Source: 62-47 sp051954235 (lineage in GTDB: Bacteria; Pseudomonadota; Alphaproteobacteria; Rhizobiales; Xanthobacteraceae). Taken from it: a stretch of DNA of 64,000 nucleotides. This document shows positions 25,382 through 33,942 of the stretch, piece by piece. The notes below the pieces were generated by a model. The model was not told the origin of the DNA, searched no databases, and saw nothing but the letters and a program-made list of their open reading frames with translations. The stretch spans positions 62,001 through 126,000 of the forward strand of contig JBQCHY010000116.1 of assembly GCA_051954235.1 (NCBI GenBank), written 5' to 3'. How positions within the stretch are numbered: the first letter of the stretch is position 1; each line of letters begins with the position of its first letter. Position numbers and translations under genes: made by a program.

Positions 25382-25592
25382 CGCGTTTCTCCTTGGGTTT
25401 TATGTGCCGGACGCACGGCAAGGCGGCCAAGGCCCCACGATCCGCGCGGGCGTGGCCTTCGTCCGGAATGGCGGCGTCTATAGGCGGGCCCGGCCTGACA
25501 CGCCAATGAACATTCGGGCGAAACATTATTCAGATCGTGCATAGTAGGGCCGTCCCCGCCGCGACCGCGGCTCAGAGTCTGTCAGGGTCACG

Positions 25593-26561
25593 ATGGTTTC
25601 GCTCGGAAAAATCGACCTCAATCTTTTTCTGGTCCTCGAAGCCATCTTCAACGAAGGCAGCATCACGCGGGCGAGCAAGATGCTGAACCTGACCCAGCCG
25701 GCGGTCAGCCACGCGCTGGCGCGGCTGCGCGACCTGCTGGGCGATCCGCTGTTCACCCGCGAGGGCAGCCGCATGGCGCCGACGCCACTGACCCGGCAAC
25801 TGATCGGCCCGGTGACGGCGGCGCTGCGCGGCATGTCGGGCGCGCTTGCCGAACTCGACGGCTTCGACCCCGGCACCTCGCGCAAGCATTTCCGGATCGG
25901 CATGCGACACACCGTTGAGCCGGCGGTTCTGCCGGCGCTGGCGAAACAGATTCACGACGAGGCGCCGGGTGTGGAGATATCGACGCTCAATCACGATCGC
26001 GACCAATTGCGAAGCGCGTTCGCATCGGGCGAGATCGACGTCGTCATCGATATCCGCATGCCGCCGATGCCGAACATTCGATTCCGTCGACTCTACGGCG
26101 GCAAGCTGGCGGTCGCGGTCCGCAAGGATCATCCGGTCCTGCGCGAGCCGTGGAATCTCGACGCCTATCTCAACTGCGACCACATCTCCGCCAGTTCGCG
26201 CCGCGCGGCGGTCGGCTATGAAGATCACGTCTTGCAGGAAGCCGGCAAACAGCGCCGCATCAGCGTGCGCTGCCAGAACCAGTGGACCGCTTGTCGTCTC
26301 GCGGCCGCTTCCGACCTGATCTTCACCATGCCGGAGCGTTTCGTTGAATCCTCCAGCGCGCCGTTCGGCAACGTCATCCTGCCGTTTCCGCTGCCGCTGC
26401 CGAGCATCTATCTGTACCTCTACTGGCACGCCCGCACCGAAACCGACCCCGCAACACGATGGCTGCGCGAGAAGATCGTCGGGCTTTATGGGGAAGATGT
26501 GGAGCGGCGAGAGCAAATCACCAATGTCGTCCCCGCGAAGACGGGGACCCAGACTCCCTAA
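25593..26561 (+). CDS. LysR-family regulator with a repeat-encoded C-terminus
   Basis: A 322-residue regulator. N-terminal winged helix: KIDLNLFLVLEAIFNEGSIT and RASKMLNLTQPAVSHALARL; substrate-binding domain from ~95 of the NodD/PcpR-like subgroup (FRIGMRHTVEPAVLPALAKQ). The last 12 residues, NVVPAKTGTQTP, are read from the left arm of a REP/GIY-YIG unit (26526-26560), and the TAA stop arises from a base change at the arm end. The original C-terminus has probably been replaced. Its likely target is the divergent alpha/beta hydrolase gene. Confidence 0.88.
   Translation: MVSLGKIDLNLFLVLEAIFNEGSITRASKMLNLTQPAVSHALARLRDLLGDPLFTREGSRMAPTPLTRQLIGPVTAALRGMSGALAELDGFDPGTSRKHFRIGMRHTVEPAVLPALAKQIHDEAPGVEISTLNHDRDQLRSAFASGEIDVVIDIRMPPMPNIRFRRLYGGKLAVAVRKDHPVLREPWNLDAYLNCDHISASSRRAAVGYEDHVLQEAGKQRRISVRCQNQWTACRLAAASDLIFTMPERFVESSSAPFGNVILPFPLPLPSIYLYLYWHARTETDPATRWLREKIVGLYGEDVERREQITNVVPAKTGTQTP
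26526..26560 (+). repeat. Left arm of REP/GIY-YIG unit 2 (family D)
   Basis: Matches the unit 1 left arm except two G-to-A changes, one in the core (CGAAGACGGGG) and one at the last base. It lies inside the 3' end of the LysR coding region. Confidence 0.93.
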
Positions 26562-26579
26562 CGCGGTTTGGATCGATGC

Positions 26580-26862
26580 TCATTCAACAAGGTGACCGAG
26601 ATCGTTCCAATCCGGGTTATTCTCCTGAATCAGCCTAATCTTCCAATCGCGATTCCAGCGCTTCAGTTGCTTCTCGCGGGCAATGGCCTCATCAGGCCGC
26701 TCGTACGTCTCGACATACACGAGACGATCGACGCCGTATTGCCTGACGAAGGTTGATCCTTCGCCGCGGCGGTGCTGATCAAGCCTGGTGCGCAACGAAT
26801 TCGTGACACCGATATATAAAGGTGCCGTGATTTCGACTGGCAAGAATGTAGACATGGTACAT
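26580..26862 (-). pseudogene. GIY-YIG nuclease gene, frameshifted copy
   Basis: A second copy of the GIY-YIG gene, 283 bases against 282 in the intact copy. The first 14 codons (MYHVYILASRNHGT) are in one frame. Then one extra base near 26818-26822 (GATATATAAAGGTGCC against GATATATAGAGTGCC) shifts the reading, so LYIGVTNSLRTRLDQHRR to the stop at 26580 lies in another frame. Everything after the shift is conserved almost residue for residue. The remaining ORF could start internally but would lack the first strand of the fold. It is recently inactivated, or read by programmed slippage. Confidence 0.88.
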
Positions 26863-26906
26863 CAGGCGACCGTGACCGTATCCGATCGCTGATCGTACCA
26901 AGATCG

Positions 26907-26941
26907 CAGGGAGTCTGGGTCCCCGCCTTCGCGGGGACGAC
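26907..26941 (-). repeat. Right arm of REP/GIY-YIG unit 2 (family D)
   Basis: Identical over 35 bases to the unit 1 right arm. It ends 8 bases before the phoB stop codon, so the unit exactly fills the space between the convergent lysR and phoB genes. Confidence 0.95.
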
Positions 26942-26948
26942 CAAGATG

Positions 26949-27650
26949 CTACCCCGCCTTCTGAAACCGGTCGTCCAGCGCGTAGCCGGCGCCGCGGACG
27001 GTGCGGATGGGGTCTTCTTCCTGCGCCGGATTGAGCAGCTTGCGCAGGCGGCCGATGTGGACGTCGACGGTGCGCTCGTCGATGTAAATGTCGCGGCCCC
27101 AGACGCTGTTGAGCAGCTGCTCGCGGCTGAACACGCGGCCCGGATGCTCGAGGAAAAACTCCAGCAGCCGATACTCGGTCGGGCCGAGATCGATCGGTCG
27201 GCCTGAGCGCGCGACGCGGCGCTTCTCGCGATCCAGTTCGATGTCGCCATAGGCCAGCACGTTGGCGATCCGCTCCGGCGCGGCGCGGCGCAACAGCGCG
27301 GCCACGCGCGCCAGCAGTTCCGGCACCGAGAACGGCTTGACGATGTAATCGTCCGCGCCGGTGGCAAGCCCGCGCACGCGCTCGCTTTCCTCGCCGCGCG
27401 CCGTCAGCATGATGATCGGAAGCTGCTTGGTTTCCGGCCGCGCCCGCAGCCGCCGGCACAGTTCGATGCCGGACAGGCCGGGCAGCATCCAGTCCAGCAC
27501 CACCAGATCGGGAATGCTTTCCTTCAGCCGGGTGTCGGCCTCGTCGCCGCGCGCCACGGTTTCCACCTCGTAATCCTGGGATTCGAGATTGTAGCGCAGC
27601 AACGTTGTCAGCGCCTCCTCGTCTTCCACGACCAGAATGCGAGCCTTCAT
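26949..27650 (-). CDS. phoB: Phosphate regulon response regulator PhoB
   Basis: A 233-residue OmpR-type regulator. Receiver domain with ILVVEDEEALTTLLRY, phospho-acceptor Asp in DLVVLDWMLPGLSG and Lys in DDYIVKPFSV; C-terminal winged helix with LGPTEYRLLEFFLEHPGRVF and ERTVDVHIGRLRKLL. It activates Pho-box promoters under phosphate limitation. ATG 27650 is preferred over the TTG at 27653. It is the last gene of the leftward pst-pho operon, after phoU. Confidence 0.96.
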   Translation of the reverse strand: MKARILVVEDEEALTTLLRYNLESQDYEVETVARGDEADTRLKESIPDLVVLDWMLPGLSGIELCRRLRARPETKQLPIIMLTARGEESERVRGLATGADDYIVKPFSVPELLARVAALLRRAAPERIANVLAYGDIELDREKRRVARSGRPIDLGPTEYRLLEFFLEHPGRVFSREQLLNSVWGRDIYIDERTVDVHIGRLRKLLNPAQEEDPIRTVRGAGYALDDRFQKAG

Positions 27651-27663
27651 CAATATTGTTCCA

Positions 27664-28377
27664 TTACTTGTTGACGGCGGCGGCGAACGTCGTCTGGTCC
27701 GCCTTCGGCCGCTTGTCCATGATCGGCTGGCCTTCCACCATGTAAACCACGGTTTCGGCTATATTCGTGGCATGGTCGCCGATCCGCTCGATATTCTTGG
27801 CACAGAACATCAGGTGGATACAGAAGCTGATATTGCGCGGGTCCTCCAGCATATAGGTGAGGAGTTCGCGGAACAGCGAGGTACAGATCGCGTCGACTTC
27901 CTCGTCGCCCTTCCATACCGCCATCGCCGCCGGCACGTCATGCGCGGCATAGGCATCCAGCACCGACTTGAGTTGCGTCGCCACCAGATCGGTCATGTGT
28001 TCGAGGCCGCGGATCAGTTGCAGCGGATTGAAATCGCTGTCGAGCTGCATCACGCGCTTGGCGTTGTTCTTGGCGAGGTCGCCGATCCGCTCCAGATCGG
28101 TGGCGGTGCGCATCGCGCCGACGATCTGGCGCAGGTCCACCGCCATCGGCTGCCGCCGCGCGATGGTCAACACCGCATGCGATTCGAGATCGCGTTGCAG
28201 CTTGTCGATCTCGCCGTCCGAGGCCACCACCCGGCTCGCGGTCGAGACGTCGCGGCGCACCAGCGCATCGACCGACTCGACGATCTGCCGTTCGGCGAGC
28301 CCGCCCATTTCCGCGACCAGCCGCGTCAGTTCCTGCAAGTCGCCGTCGAAAGCCTTGGCGGTATGTTCAAAAGCCAT
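27664..28377 (-). CDS. phoU: Phosphate signalling protein PhoU
   Basis: A 237-residue all-helical protein of two PhoU repeats, with the metal-cluster motifs ETHAVLTIARRQPMAVDLRQ, ERIGDLAKNNAKR (first repeat) and NIERIGDHATNIAE (second repeat). It links the PstSCAB transporter to PhoR, holding the kinase in phosphatase mode when phosphate is plentiful. GGAG precedes the ATG. It lies between pstB and phoB. Confidence 0.96.
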   Translation of the reverse strand: MAFEHTAKAFDGDLQELTRLVAEMGGLAERQIVESVDALVRRDVSTASRVVASDGEIDKLQRDLESHAVLTIARRQPMAVDLRQIVGAMRTATDLERIGDLAKNNAKRVMQLDSDFNPLQLIRGLEHMTDLVATQLKSVLDAYAAHDVPAAMAVWKGDEEVDAICTSLFRELLTYMLEDPRNISFCIHLMFCAKNIERIGDHATNIAETVVYMVEGQPIMDKRPKADQTTFAAAVNK

Positions 28378-28412
28378 GTTCGTTCTCCGCGAAATGTCGC
28401 GTTGTTCGGCAA

Positions 28413-29231
28413 CTAGCCGAAGCGTCCGGTGATGTAATCCTGCGTGCGGCGGTCGGTGGGCGAGGTGAATATCTTGTCGGTCGGGCCGAACTCGATCAAC
28501 TCGCCGAGATACATGAACGCGGTGTAGTCGGAGACGCGCGCCGCCTGCTGCATGTTATGGGTGACGATGACGATGGTGTAGTCTTCCTTCAATTCGTCGA
28601 TCAGTTCCTCGATCTTCGCCGTCGAGATCGGATCGAGCGCCGAGCAGGGCTCGTCGAACAGGATCACCTCCGGCCGCACCGCTACCGTGCGCGCGATACA
28701 CAGGCGTTGCTGCTGACCGCCCGACAGGCTGAGCCCGTTGGCGTTGAGCTTGTCCTTTACCTCGTCCCACAGCGCGGCGCGGCGCAGCGACTGCTCGACG
28801 CGCTGGTCGAGTTCACGCTTCGACAGCTTCTCATAGAGACGAATGCCGAAGGCGATGTTCTCGTAGATCGACATCGGGAACGGCGTCGGCTTCTGGAACA
28901 CCATGCCGATGCGCGCGCGCAAGAGATTGAGGTCGACGCCGGGATCGACCAGGTTCATGCCGTCGAACTGCACCTGCCCTTCGGCGTGCTGGTTCGGATA
29001 GAGATCGTACATGCGGTTCAACACGCGCAGCAGCGTGGACTTGCCGCAGCCGGACGGGCCGATGAACGCCGTCACCTTGTTCTCGTAGAGCGGCAGCGTG
29101 ATGCCCTTCAGCGCCTTCGACTGGCCGTAGTAGAATTCGAGATTGCGGATCGCGACCTTGTCGCGCAGCGAGGAGGGATCGACCGGCGGATGACCGGCAA
29201 CGGCGGTCGGGATCGCGGTGGCGATACTCAT
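28413..29231 (-). CDS. pstB: Phosphate ABC transporter ATP-binding protein PstB
   Basis: A 272-residue ATPase: Walker A GPSGCGKSTLLR, Q-loop VFQKPTPFPMSI, signature LSLSGGQQQRLCIAR, Walker B VILFDEPCSALDP and H-loop VTHNMQQAARVSD. ATG 29231 overlaps the pstA stop (ATGA). The frame extends to 29315 but that part lies in pstA. It powers high-affinity phosphate import. Confidence 0.97.
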   Translation of the reverse strand: MSIATAIPTAVAGHPPVDPSSLRDKVAIRNLEFYYGQSKALKGITLPLYENKVTAFIGPSGCGKSTLLRVLNRMYDLYPNQHAEGQVQFDGMNLVDPGVDLNLLRARIGMVFQKPTPFPMSIYENIAFGIRLYEKLSKRELDQRVEQSLRRAALWDEVKDKLNANGLSLSGGQQQRLCIARTVAVRPEVILFDEPCSALDPISTAKIEELIDELKEDYTIVIVTHNMQQAARVSDYTAFMYLGELIEFGPTDKIFTSPTDRRTQDYITGRFG

Positions 29232-30073
29232 GATGCTTTCCTTGTTCCGGTAAGGGCACGGGCCATGATGCTCAATGCGAGCACGGAAATGGTGATGATC
29301 AGCGCGCCGGTCCATGCCAGCTTCTGCCAGTCCTCATAGGGGCTGAGCGCGAACTGGAAGATGACGACCGGCAGGCTCGACATCGGCGCGTTGAGGTTGT
29401 GGCTGTAGAACTGGTTGTTGAGCGCGGTGAACAACAGCGGCGCGGTTTCGCCGCTGATGCGCGCCACCGCCAAGAGGATGCCGGTGATGATGCCCGAGCG
29501 CGCCGCGCGATAGGCGATGTGGCGGATCATCAGCGAGCGCGGCAGGCCGATGGAGGCGGCCGCTTCGCGTAGCGTATTCGGCACCAGCATCAGCATGTCT
29601 TCTGTCGTGCGCACCACCACCGGGATTACGATCACCGACAGCGCCACCGCGCCGGCGATGCCGGAGAAGTGCCCCATCGGCACCACCATCACCTCGTAGA
29701 TGAACAGGCCGACCACGATCGACGGTGCGCTGAGCAGGATGTCGTTGATGAAGCGCACCACGCTGGAGATCTTCTCGTGGCGGCCGTATTCCGCCATGTA
29801 GGTGCCGGCCAGCATGCCGATCGGCGTGCCGATGGCGATGGCGATCACCGTCATCAGGATCGAGCCGACGATGGCGTTGAGCAGGCCGCCCGCGGAGCCC
29901 GGCGGCGGCGTCATCTGGGTGAAGACCGCCAGCGACAGGCCGCTGAAACCTTCCCAGAACAGCACGATCAGGATCATCGCGAGGCCGGCGAGACCGACAC
30001 CGGTGGCGCCGTAGGACGCGGCGGTGGCGATGACGTTGCGACGGCGGCGCGAATTGTAAATCGAGGCGTCCAT
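29228..30073 (-). CDS. pstA: Phosphate ABC transporter permease PstA
   Basis: A 281-residue inner-membrane permease with about six membrane segments and the binding-protein-dependent transport motif EAAASIGLPRSLMIRHIAYR facing PstB. FINDILLSAPSIVVGLFIYE is typical of PstA. It overlaps pstC by one base at its start and pstB by four at its end. Confidence 0.96.
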   Translation of the reverse strand: MDASIYNSRRRRNVIATAASYGATGVGLAGLAMILIVLFWEGFSGLSLAVFTQMTPPPGSAGGLLNAIVGSILMTVIAIAIGTPIGMLAGTYMAEYGRHEKISSVVRFINDILLSAPSIVVGLFIYEVMVVPMGHFSGIAGAVALSVIVIPVVVRTTEDMLMLVPNTLREAAASIGLPRSLMIRHIAYRAARSGIITGILLAVARISGETAPLLFTALNNQFYSHNLNAPMSSLPVVIFQFALSPYEDWQKLAWTGALIITISVLALSIMARALTGTRKAS

Positions 30074-31065
30074 CAGCCGACCCTCTTCTCGATACGGAGC
30101 AGCATGTAGCGCGCGATCGCCAGCACGATGAAGGTGATCACGAACAAGATGAGGCCGAGCGCGATCAGCGACGAGGTGTAGAGATCGCCGACGGCTTCGG
30201 TGAATTCATTGGCGATGGTCGCCGAGATGGTGGTGCCGGGCGCCAAGAGTGACGACGAGATCTTGTGCGCGTTGCCGATCACGAAGGTCACCGCCATGGT
30301 TTCGCCGAGCGCGCGGCCGAGGCCGAGCATGACGCCGCCAATGACGCCGACGCGGGTGTAGGGCAGCACCACGTAGCGCATCACTTCCCAGGTCGAGCAG
30401 CCGAGCCCGTAAGCAGCCTCCTTCAACACCGGCGGCACCGCGTCGAACACGTCGCGCGAGATCGAGGTGACGAACGGCAGCACCATGATGGCGAGGATCA
30501 GGCTCGCGGTGAGCACGCCGATGCCGTAAGGCGGGCCGGCAAACAGGCTGGAGAGCACCGGCACGTTGCCGAAGGTCGCGATCAGCGCCGGCTGCACGTA
30601 TTGCTGCAGGAACGGCGCCAGCACGAACAAGCCCCAGATGCCGTAGATGATGCTGGGAATGCCGGCGAGCAGTTCGATGGCGATGCCGATCGGGCGGCGC
30701 AGCCACATCGGGCACAGTTCGGTGAGGAACATCGCGATCAGCAGGCCGAACGGCACCGCGATCAGCATCGCGATCAACGAGGTGATCAACGTGCCATAGA
30801 TCGGCGCCAGCGCGCCGAATTTCTCCGTGACCGGATTCCAGCTTTGCGTGGTGACGAAATCGAGGCCGAAGGTTTTCAGCGCCGGCACCGAGCCGATCAC
30901 CAGCGCGACCATCACGCCGCCGAGCAGCAGCAGCACCAGGATCGCGGCGCTTCGCGTGACGGCATGGAAGATCACGTCGCCGAGCCGCAGCTTGCGCAGC
31001 GCGTTGGCGCGCTCCACCGCATCCTGAGCGCCCACCCGTGCGCCTCCCCACGTTACGTCCACCAC
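30073..31065 (-). CDS. pstC: Phosphate ABC transporter permease PstC
   Basis: A 330-residue permease with six or more membrane segments; ELLAGIPSIIYGIWGLFVLA and KEAAYGLGCSTWEVMRYVVL are PstC hallmarks (the second is the EAA loop). The start is set at GTG 31065 because AGGAGG lies 5 bases upstream; the open frame goes back to a TTG at 31104 without an RBS. It pairs with PstA. A family B repeat separates it from pstS. Confidence 0.95.
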   Translation of the reverse strand: MVDVTWGGARVGAQDAVERANALRKLRLGDVIFHAVTRSAAILVLLLLGGVMVALVIGSVPALKTFGLDFVTTQSWNPVTEKFGALAPIYGTLITSLIAMLIAVPFGLLIAMFLTELCPMWLRRPIGIAIELLAGIPSIIYGIWGLFVLAPFLQQYVQPALIATFGNVPVLSSLFAGPPYGIGVLTASLILAIMVLPFVTSISRDVFDAVPPVLKEAAYGLGCSTWEVMRYVVLPYTRVGVIGGVMLGLGRALGETMAVTFVIGNAHKISSSLLAPGTTISATIANEFTEAVGDLYTSSLIALGLILFVITFIVLAIARYMLLRIEKRVG

Positions 31066-31140
31066 AGCCGCCTCCTGGCGTATACGCGTCCCACGACATT
31101 TCAAGCGTTACGCGGAAACCTTCGTTAGGCACCGCGCGCT

Positions 31141-31275
31141 CCCTCGCCCCGCTTTGCGGGGAGAGGGCTGGGGTGAGGGGCACTTCACGGCGCGCATCAT
31201 CTGCGGCTGCGCCCCCTCACCCGACCGTCTTCGCTAGGCTTCGCCGGTCGACCTCTCCCCGCTTGCGGGGAGAGG
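31141..31275. repeat. Family B palindromic repeat between pstS and pstC
   Basis: CCCTCGCCCCGCTTTGCGGGG and GGGTGAGGGGC are mirrored by CCCCTCACCCGACCG and CCTCTCCCCGCTTGCGGGGAG. It lies between the binding-protein gene and the first permease gene, where many operons have a stabilising hairpin. Confidence 0.82.
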
Positions 31276-31299
31276 TGAAGGCGGCGCGTAACGGCAGCA

Positions 31300-32358
31300 T
31301 CAGTTGGTGACGCTGTAGACCGGCTTGCCGTCGGCGTCCTTGACGTCCTTGGCCCAGGTCGCCTCGATCAGGCGCACGACGTTGTCGGGAAGCGCGACGT
31401 AGTCGAGGTCTTCCGCCAGCTTGTCGCCGTTCTTGTAGGCCCAGGCGAAGAAGTTGAGCGCGACGCCGGCCTCCGTGGCGTTCTTCGGCTGCTTCGGCAG
31501 CAGGATGAAGGTCGCGCCGGCGATCGGCCAAGCCTTCTCGCCCGCCTCATCGGTGAGGATCATGTAGAAGCCCGGCGCCTTGGCCCAGTCCGCACCGGCC
31601 GCGGCGGCGGCGATGGTTTCCGGGGTCGCAGCGACGGCCTTGCCGTCCTTGTTGACGAGCTTGGTCGTGGTCAGGTTGTTCTGCTTGGCGTAAGCGGTTT
31701 CGACGTAGCCGATCGAACCCTTGGTCTGTTTGACGTTGTTGGCGACGCCTTCGTTGCCCTTGGCGCCGATGCCCGCCGGCCATTCCACCGCGGTCGCCGA
31801 GCCGACCTTGCCCTTCCAGTCCGCGCTTACCTTCGACAGGTAGTTGGTGAAGATGAAGGTGGTGCCCGATCCGTCGGAGCGATGCACCAGCGCGATGGCC
31901 TGCGCCGGCAGCTTGGCGTTCGGGTTCAGCTTGGCGATGGCCGGATCGTTCCAGGTCTTGATCTCGCCGAGATAGATCTTGGCGAGCGTCGCGCCGTCGA
32001 TGGTGAGGTCGCCGGAGGCGACGCCGTCGAGATTGACCACCGGCACGATGCCGCCCATCACGGTCGGAAACTGGATCAGGCCGTTCTTGTCGAGGTCTTC
32101 CGGCTTCAGCGGCATGTCCGACGCGCCGAAGGTCACAGTGCGCGCGGTGATCTGCTTGATGCCGCCGCCCGAACCGATCGATTGATAGTTGAGGCCGTTG
32201 CCGGTCTCCTTCTTATAGGCCTCCGCCCACTTGGCGTAGACCGGATAAGGGAAGGTGGCGCCCGCGCCGGAGATATCGGCGGCAAGCGTCGCGGTCAGAG
32301 CAACGCCAAGACCGGCAACGACGACGCCGGCGGCGGCAAGGCTGCGAAATAGTTTCAC
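31300..32358 (-). CDS. pstS: Phosphate-binding protein PstS
   Basis: A 352-residue periplasmic binding protein: signal peptide (LAAAGVVVAGLGVALTATLA), ISGAGATFPYPVYAKWAEAY, SIGSGGGIKQI and the phosphate-contact loop VHRSDGSGTTFIFTNYL. The start is a GTG at 32358 with GGAG 7 bases upstream; the ATG-type extension to 32412 has no RBS. Tandem Pho boxes lie about 90-115 bases upstream, so PhoB should induce it strongly. Confidence 0.96.
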   Translation of the reverse strand: MKLFRSLAAAGVVVAGLGVALTATLAADISGAGATFPYPVYAKWAEAYKKETGNGLNYQSIGSGGGIKQITARTVTFGASDMPLKPEDLDKNGLIQFPTVMGGIVPVVNLDGVASGDLTIDGATLAKIYLGEIKTWNDPAIAKLNPNAKLPAQAIALVHRSDGSGTTFIFTNYLSKVSADWKGKVGSATAVEWPAGIGAKGNEGVANNVKQTKGSIGYVETAYAKQNNLTTTKLVNKDGKAVAATPETIAAAAAGADWAKAPGFYMILTDEAGEKAWPIAGATFILLPKQPKNATEAGVALNFFAWAYKNGDKLAEDLDYVALPDNVVRLIEATWAKDVKDADGKPVYSVTN

Positions 32359-32444
32359 GAGGTTTCTCCATCCTGTGGACACGGCGCCGATCGCCCTCGA
32401 TCGTGCCTGCACGCGGCTCTTTAAGAGCCCGTGACTGCGCTTTT

Positions 32445-32473
32445 ATGAGAGTTTGATGACACCTGGATGACAG
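32445..32473 (-). promoter_or_regulatory. Tandem Pho boxes upstream of pstS
   Basis: On the minus strand CTGTCAT-CCAG-GTGTCAT-CAAA-CTCTCAT: three 7-mers, each 11 bases apart (starting at 32473, 32462 and 32451 going leftwards). The PhoB consensus is CTGTCAT-N4-CTGTCAT, so these make two overlapping Pho boxes on the correct strand for pstS. Confidence 0.93.
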
Positions 32474-32511
32474 CGTTAACGCGCTGTAATCGTTTGGCTT
32501 TATCGGACGTT

Positions 32512-32593
32512 CGTCATTGCGAGGAGCGAAACGACGAAGCAGTCCAGGAGCCGCGAAGAAAGAGCTGGATTGCTTCGCTTCGCTCGCAATGAC
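32512..32593. repeat. Family C palindromic repeat between phoR and pstS
   Basis: CGTCATTGCGAGGAGCG and GAAGCAGTCCAG are mirrored by CTGGATTGCTTCGCTTCGC and CTCGCAATGACG. It abuts the phoR stop and may end the phoR transcript, leaving pstS under its own promoter. Confidence 0.87.
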
Positions 32594-32598
32594 GGGAT

Positions 32599-33942
32599 TT
32601 AGGTCCGCGCCGATCCCGGCTGGGGAAAAGCCGCGGTGAAGGTAGCGCCCTCGCCGGCGACGCTCTCGATCACCAGACGGCCGCGATGGCGGTTGAGGAT
32701 GTGCTTGACCAGCGCGAGCCCCAATCCGGTGCCGCCTTGCGCGCGGCTGTCGCCGGCGTTGACGCGATAGAAGCGCTCGGTGAGGCGCGGCAGATGCTCC
32801 GGCGGAATGCCGGGGCCGAAATCGCGCACCCGCGCCTGCCACTCCGGCGCGCCCTCGGGGCTCGCGCCCTGCGTCAGCGACACCACCACGCGGCCGCCGG
32901 ACGCGCCATATTTCAGGCCATTCTCGACGAGGTTTTCGAACAGCCGCAGCAATTCCTCGCGATCGCCGGCGATGATCGCGGGCGCCGCCGGCAGTTCGGC
33001 CTCGATCGTCACCTGGCGTTCTTTCGCCAGCGGCTCGAGTCCGTCGATCACCTGACGCAGCAGCGGCGCCAGATCGATCCGCGTATCGGGCCGCACATGC
33101 GCCGACAGTTCGACGCGCGACAGCGACAGCAGATCGTCGATCAGCCGCGCCATCCGCGTCGCCTGCGCATGCATGATGCCGAGGAAGCGTTCGCGCGCCT
33201 TCGCATCATCGCGCGCCGGGCCTTGCAGCGTATCGATGAAGCCGGACAGCGCGGCGAGCGGCGTGCGCAATTCGTGGCTGGCGTTGGCGACGAAGTCGGC
33301 GCGCATTTCCTCGGCGCGGCGCAACGGCGTCTGATCGTGGAAGGTCATCATCATGCAGGAATCCCTGCCGCCGAACGTGGTCGGCACTTCCACCGGCGTG
33401 ATCGCCACTTCCATCCAGCGCTCGACCGGCGCGTGATCGACGAAGGTGACGCGGCGCGGCGTGGCGGTGGCGATGGCCTCGCGCAATGCGGCGATGATTT
33501 CCGGCGTGCGCAACGCGAACTGCGCCAGTTCGCCCCGGCGCAAGGCCGGCGCAAGCTGCGCCGCCGCCGCATTGAGGTGAACGACGCGCCCGGCGCGGTC
33601 GAGCAGCACCGCCGGCTCCGACATGCCCGAGATCACCGCGCTGACCGCAGGCGCCTCGACCGGATCGATCCGCAACGGCTCGTCGCGGGACGCGGCAGGA
33701 TCGTGCAGCCGCCACGGCACCAACGCCGCGCCGACGATGCAGAAGAAGGCGACGGCGGCATGCACCGCCGACAGGTTATCGGAGATCGTCAGCGTCGCCA
33801 GCACCATCGCAGCGACAAGGAGAATGAGCGCGTTGTGGCGCAGCCGGTCCGGCCACTGCGCGAACGGCGACGACGCTTCCAGCGCCACCGGATCGACGGC
33901 GATCTTGTGTGGAAGGTCGGAGCGGTCAGGCGCCAGTGTCAC
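32599..33942 (-). CDS. phoR: Phosphate regulon sensor kinase PhoR
   Basis: A 447-residue membrane kinase: two membrane segments (ALILLVAAMVLATL; AAVAFFCIVGAALVPW), a PAS domain (~105-210), HisKA with NASHELRTPLAALSGF and an ATPase domain with N-box ENLVENGLKYG, GPGIPPEH and GGTGLGLALVKH. The start is set at GTG 33942; the longer frame to 34029 runs deep into the upstream gene. Either way it overlaps that gene, so the two are co-translated. It phosphorylates PhoB. Confidence 0.93.
   Translation of the reverse strand: MTLAPDRSDLPHKIAVDPVALEASSPFAQWPDRLRHNALILLVAAMVLATLTISDNLSAVHAAVAFFCIVGAALVPWRLHDPAASRDEPLRIDPVEAPAVSAVISGMSEPAVLLDRAGRVVHLNAAAAQLAPALRRGELAQFALRTPEIIAALREAIATATPRRVTFVDHAPVERWMEVAITPVEVPTTFGGRDSCMMMTFHDQTPLRRAEEMRADFVANASHELRTPLAALSGFIDTLQGPARDDAKARERFLGIMHAQATRMARLIDDLLSLSRVELSAHVRPDTRIDLAPLLRQVIDGLEPLAKERQVTIEAELPAAPAIIAGDREELLRLFENLVENGLKYGASGGRVVVSLTQGASPEGAPEWQARVRDFGPGIPPEHLPRLTERFYRVNAGDSRAQGGTGLGLALVKHILNRHRGRLVIESVAGEGATFTAAFPQPGSART

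Noticed and set aside
23870..26941. CRISPR array or composite insertion sequence
   Set aside because: Only two widely spaced units, no regular spacers and no transposase; the repeats are palindromic arms around a GIY-YIG gene.
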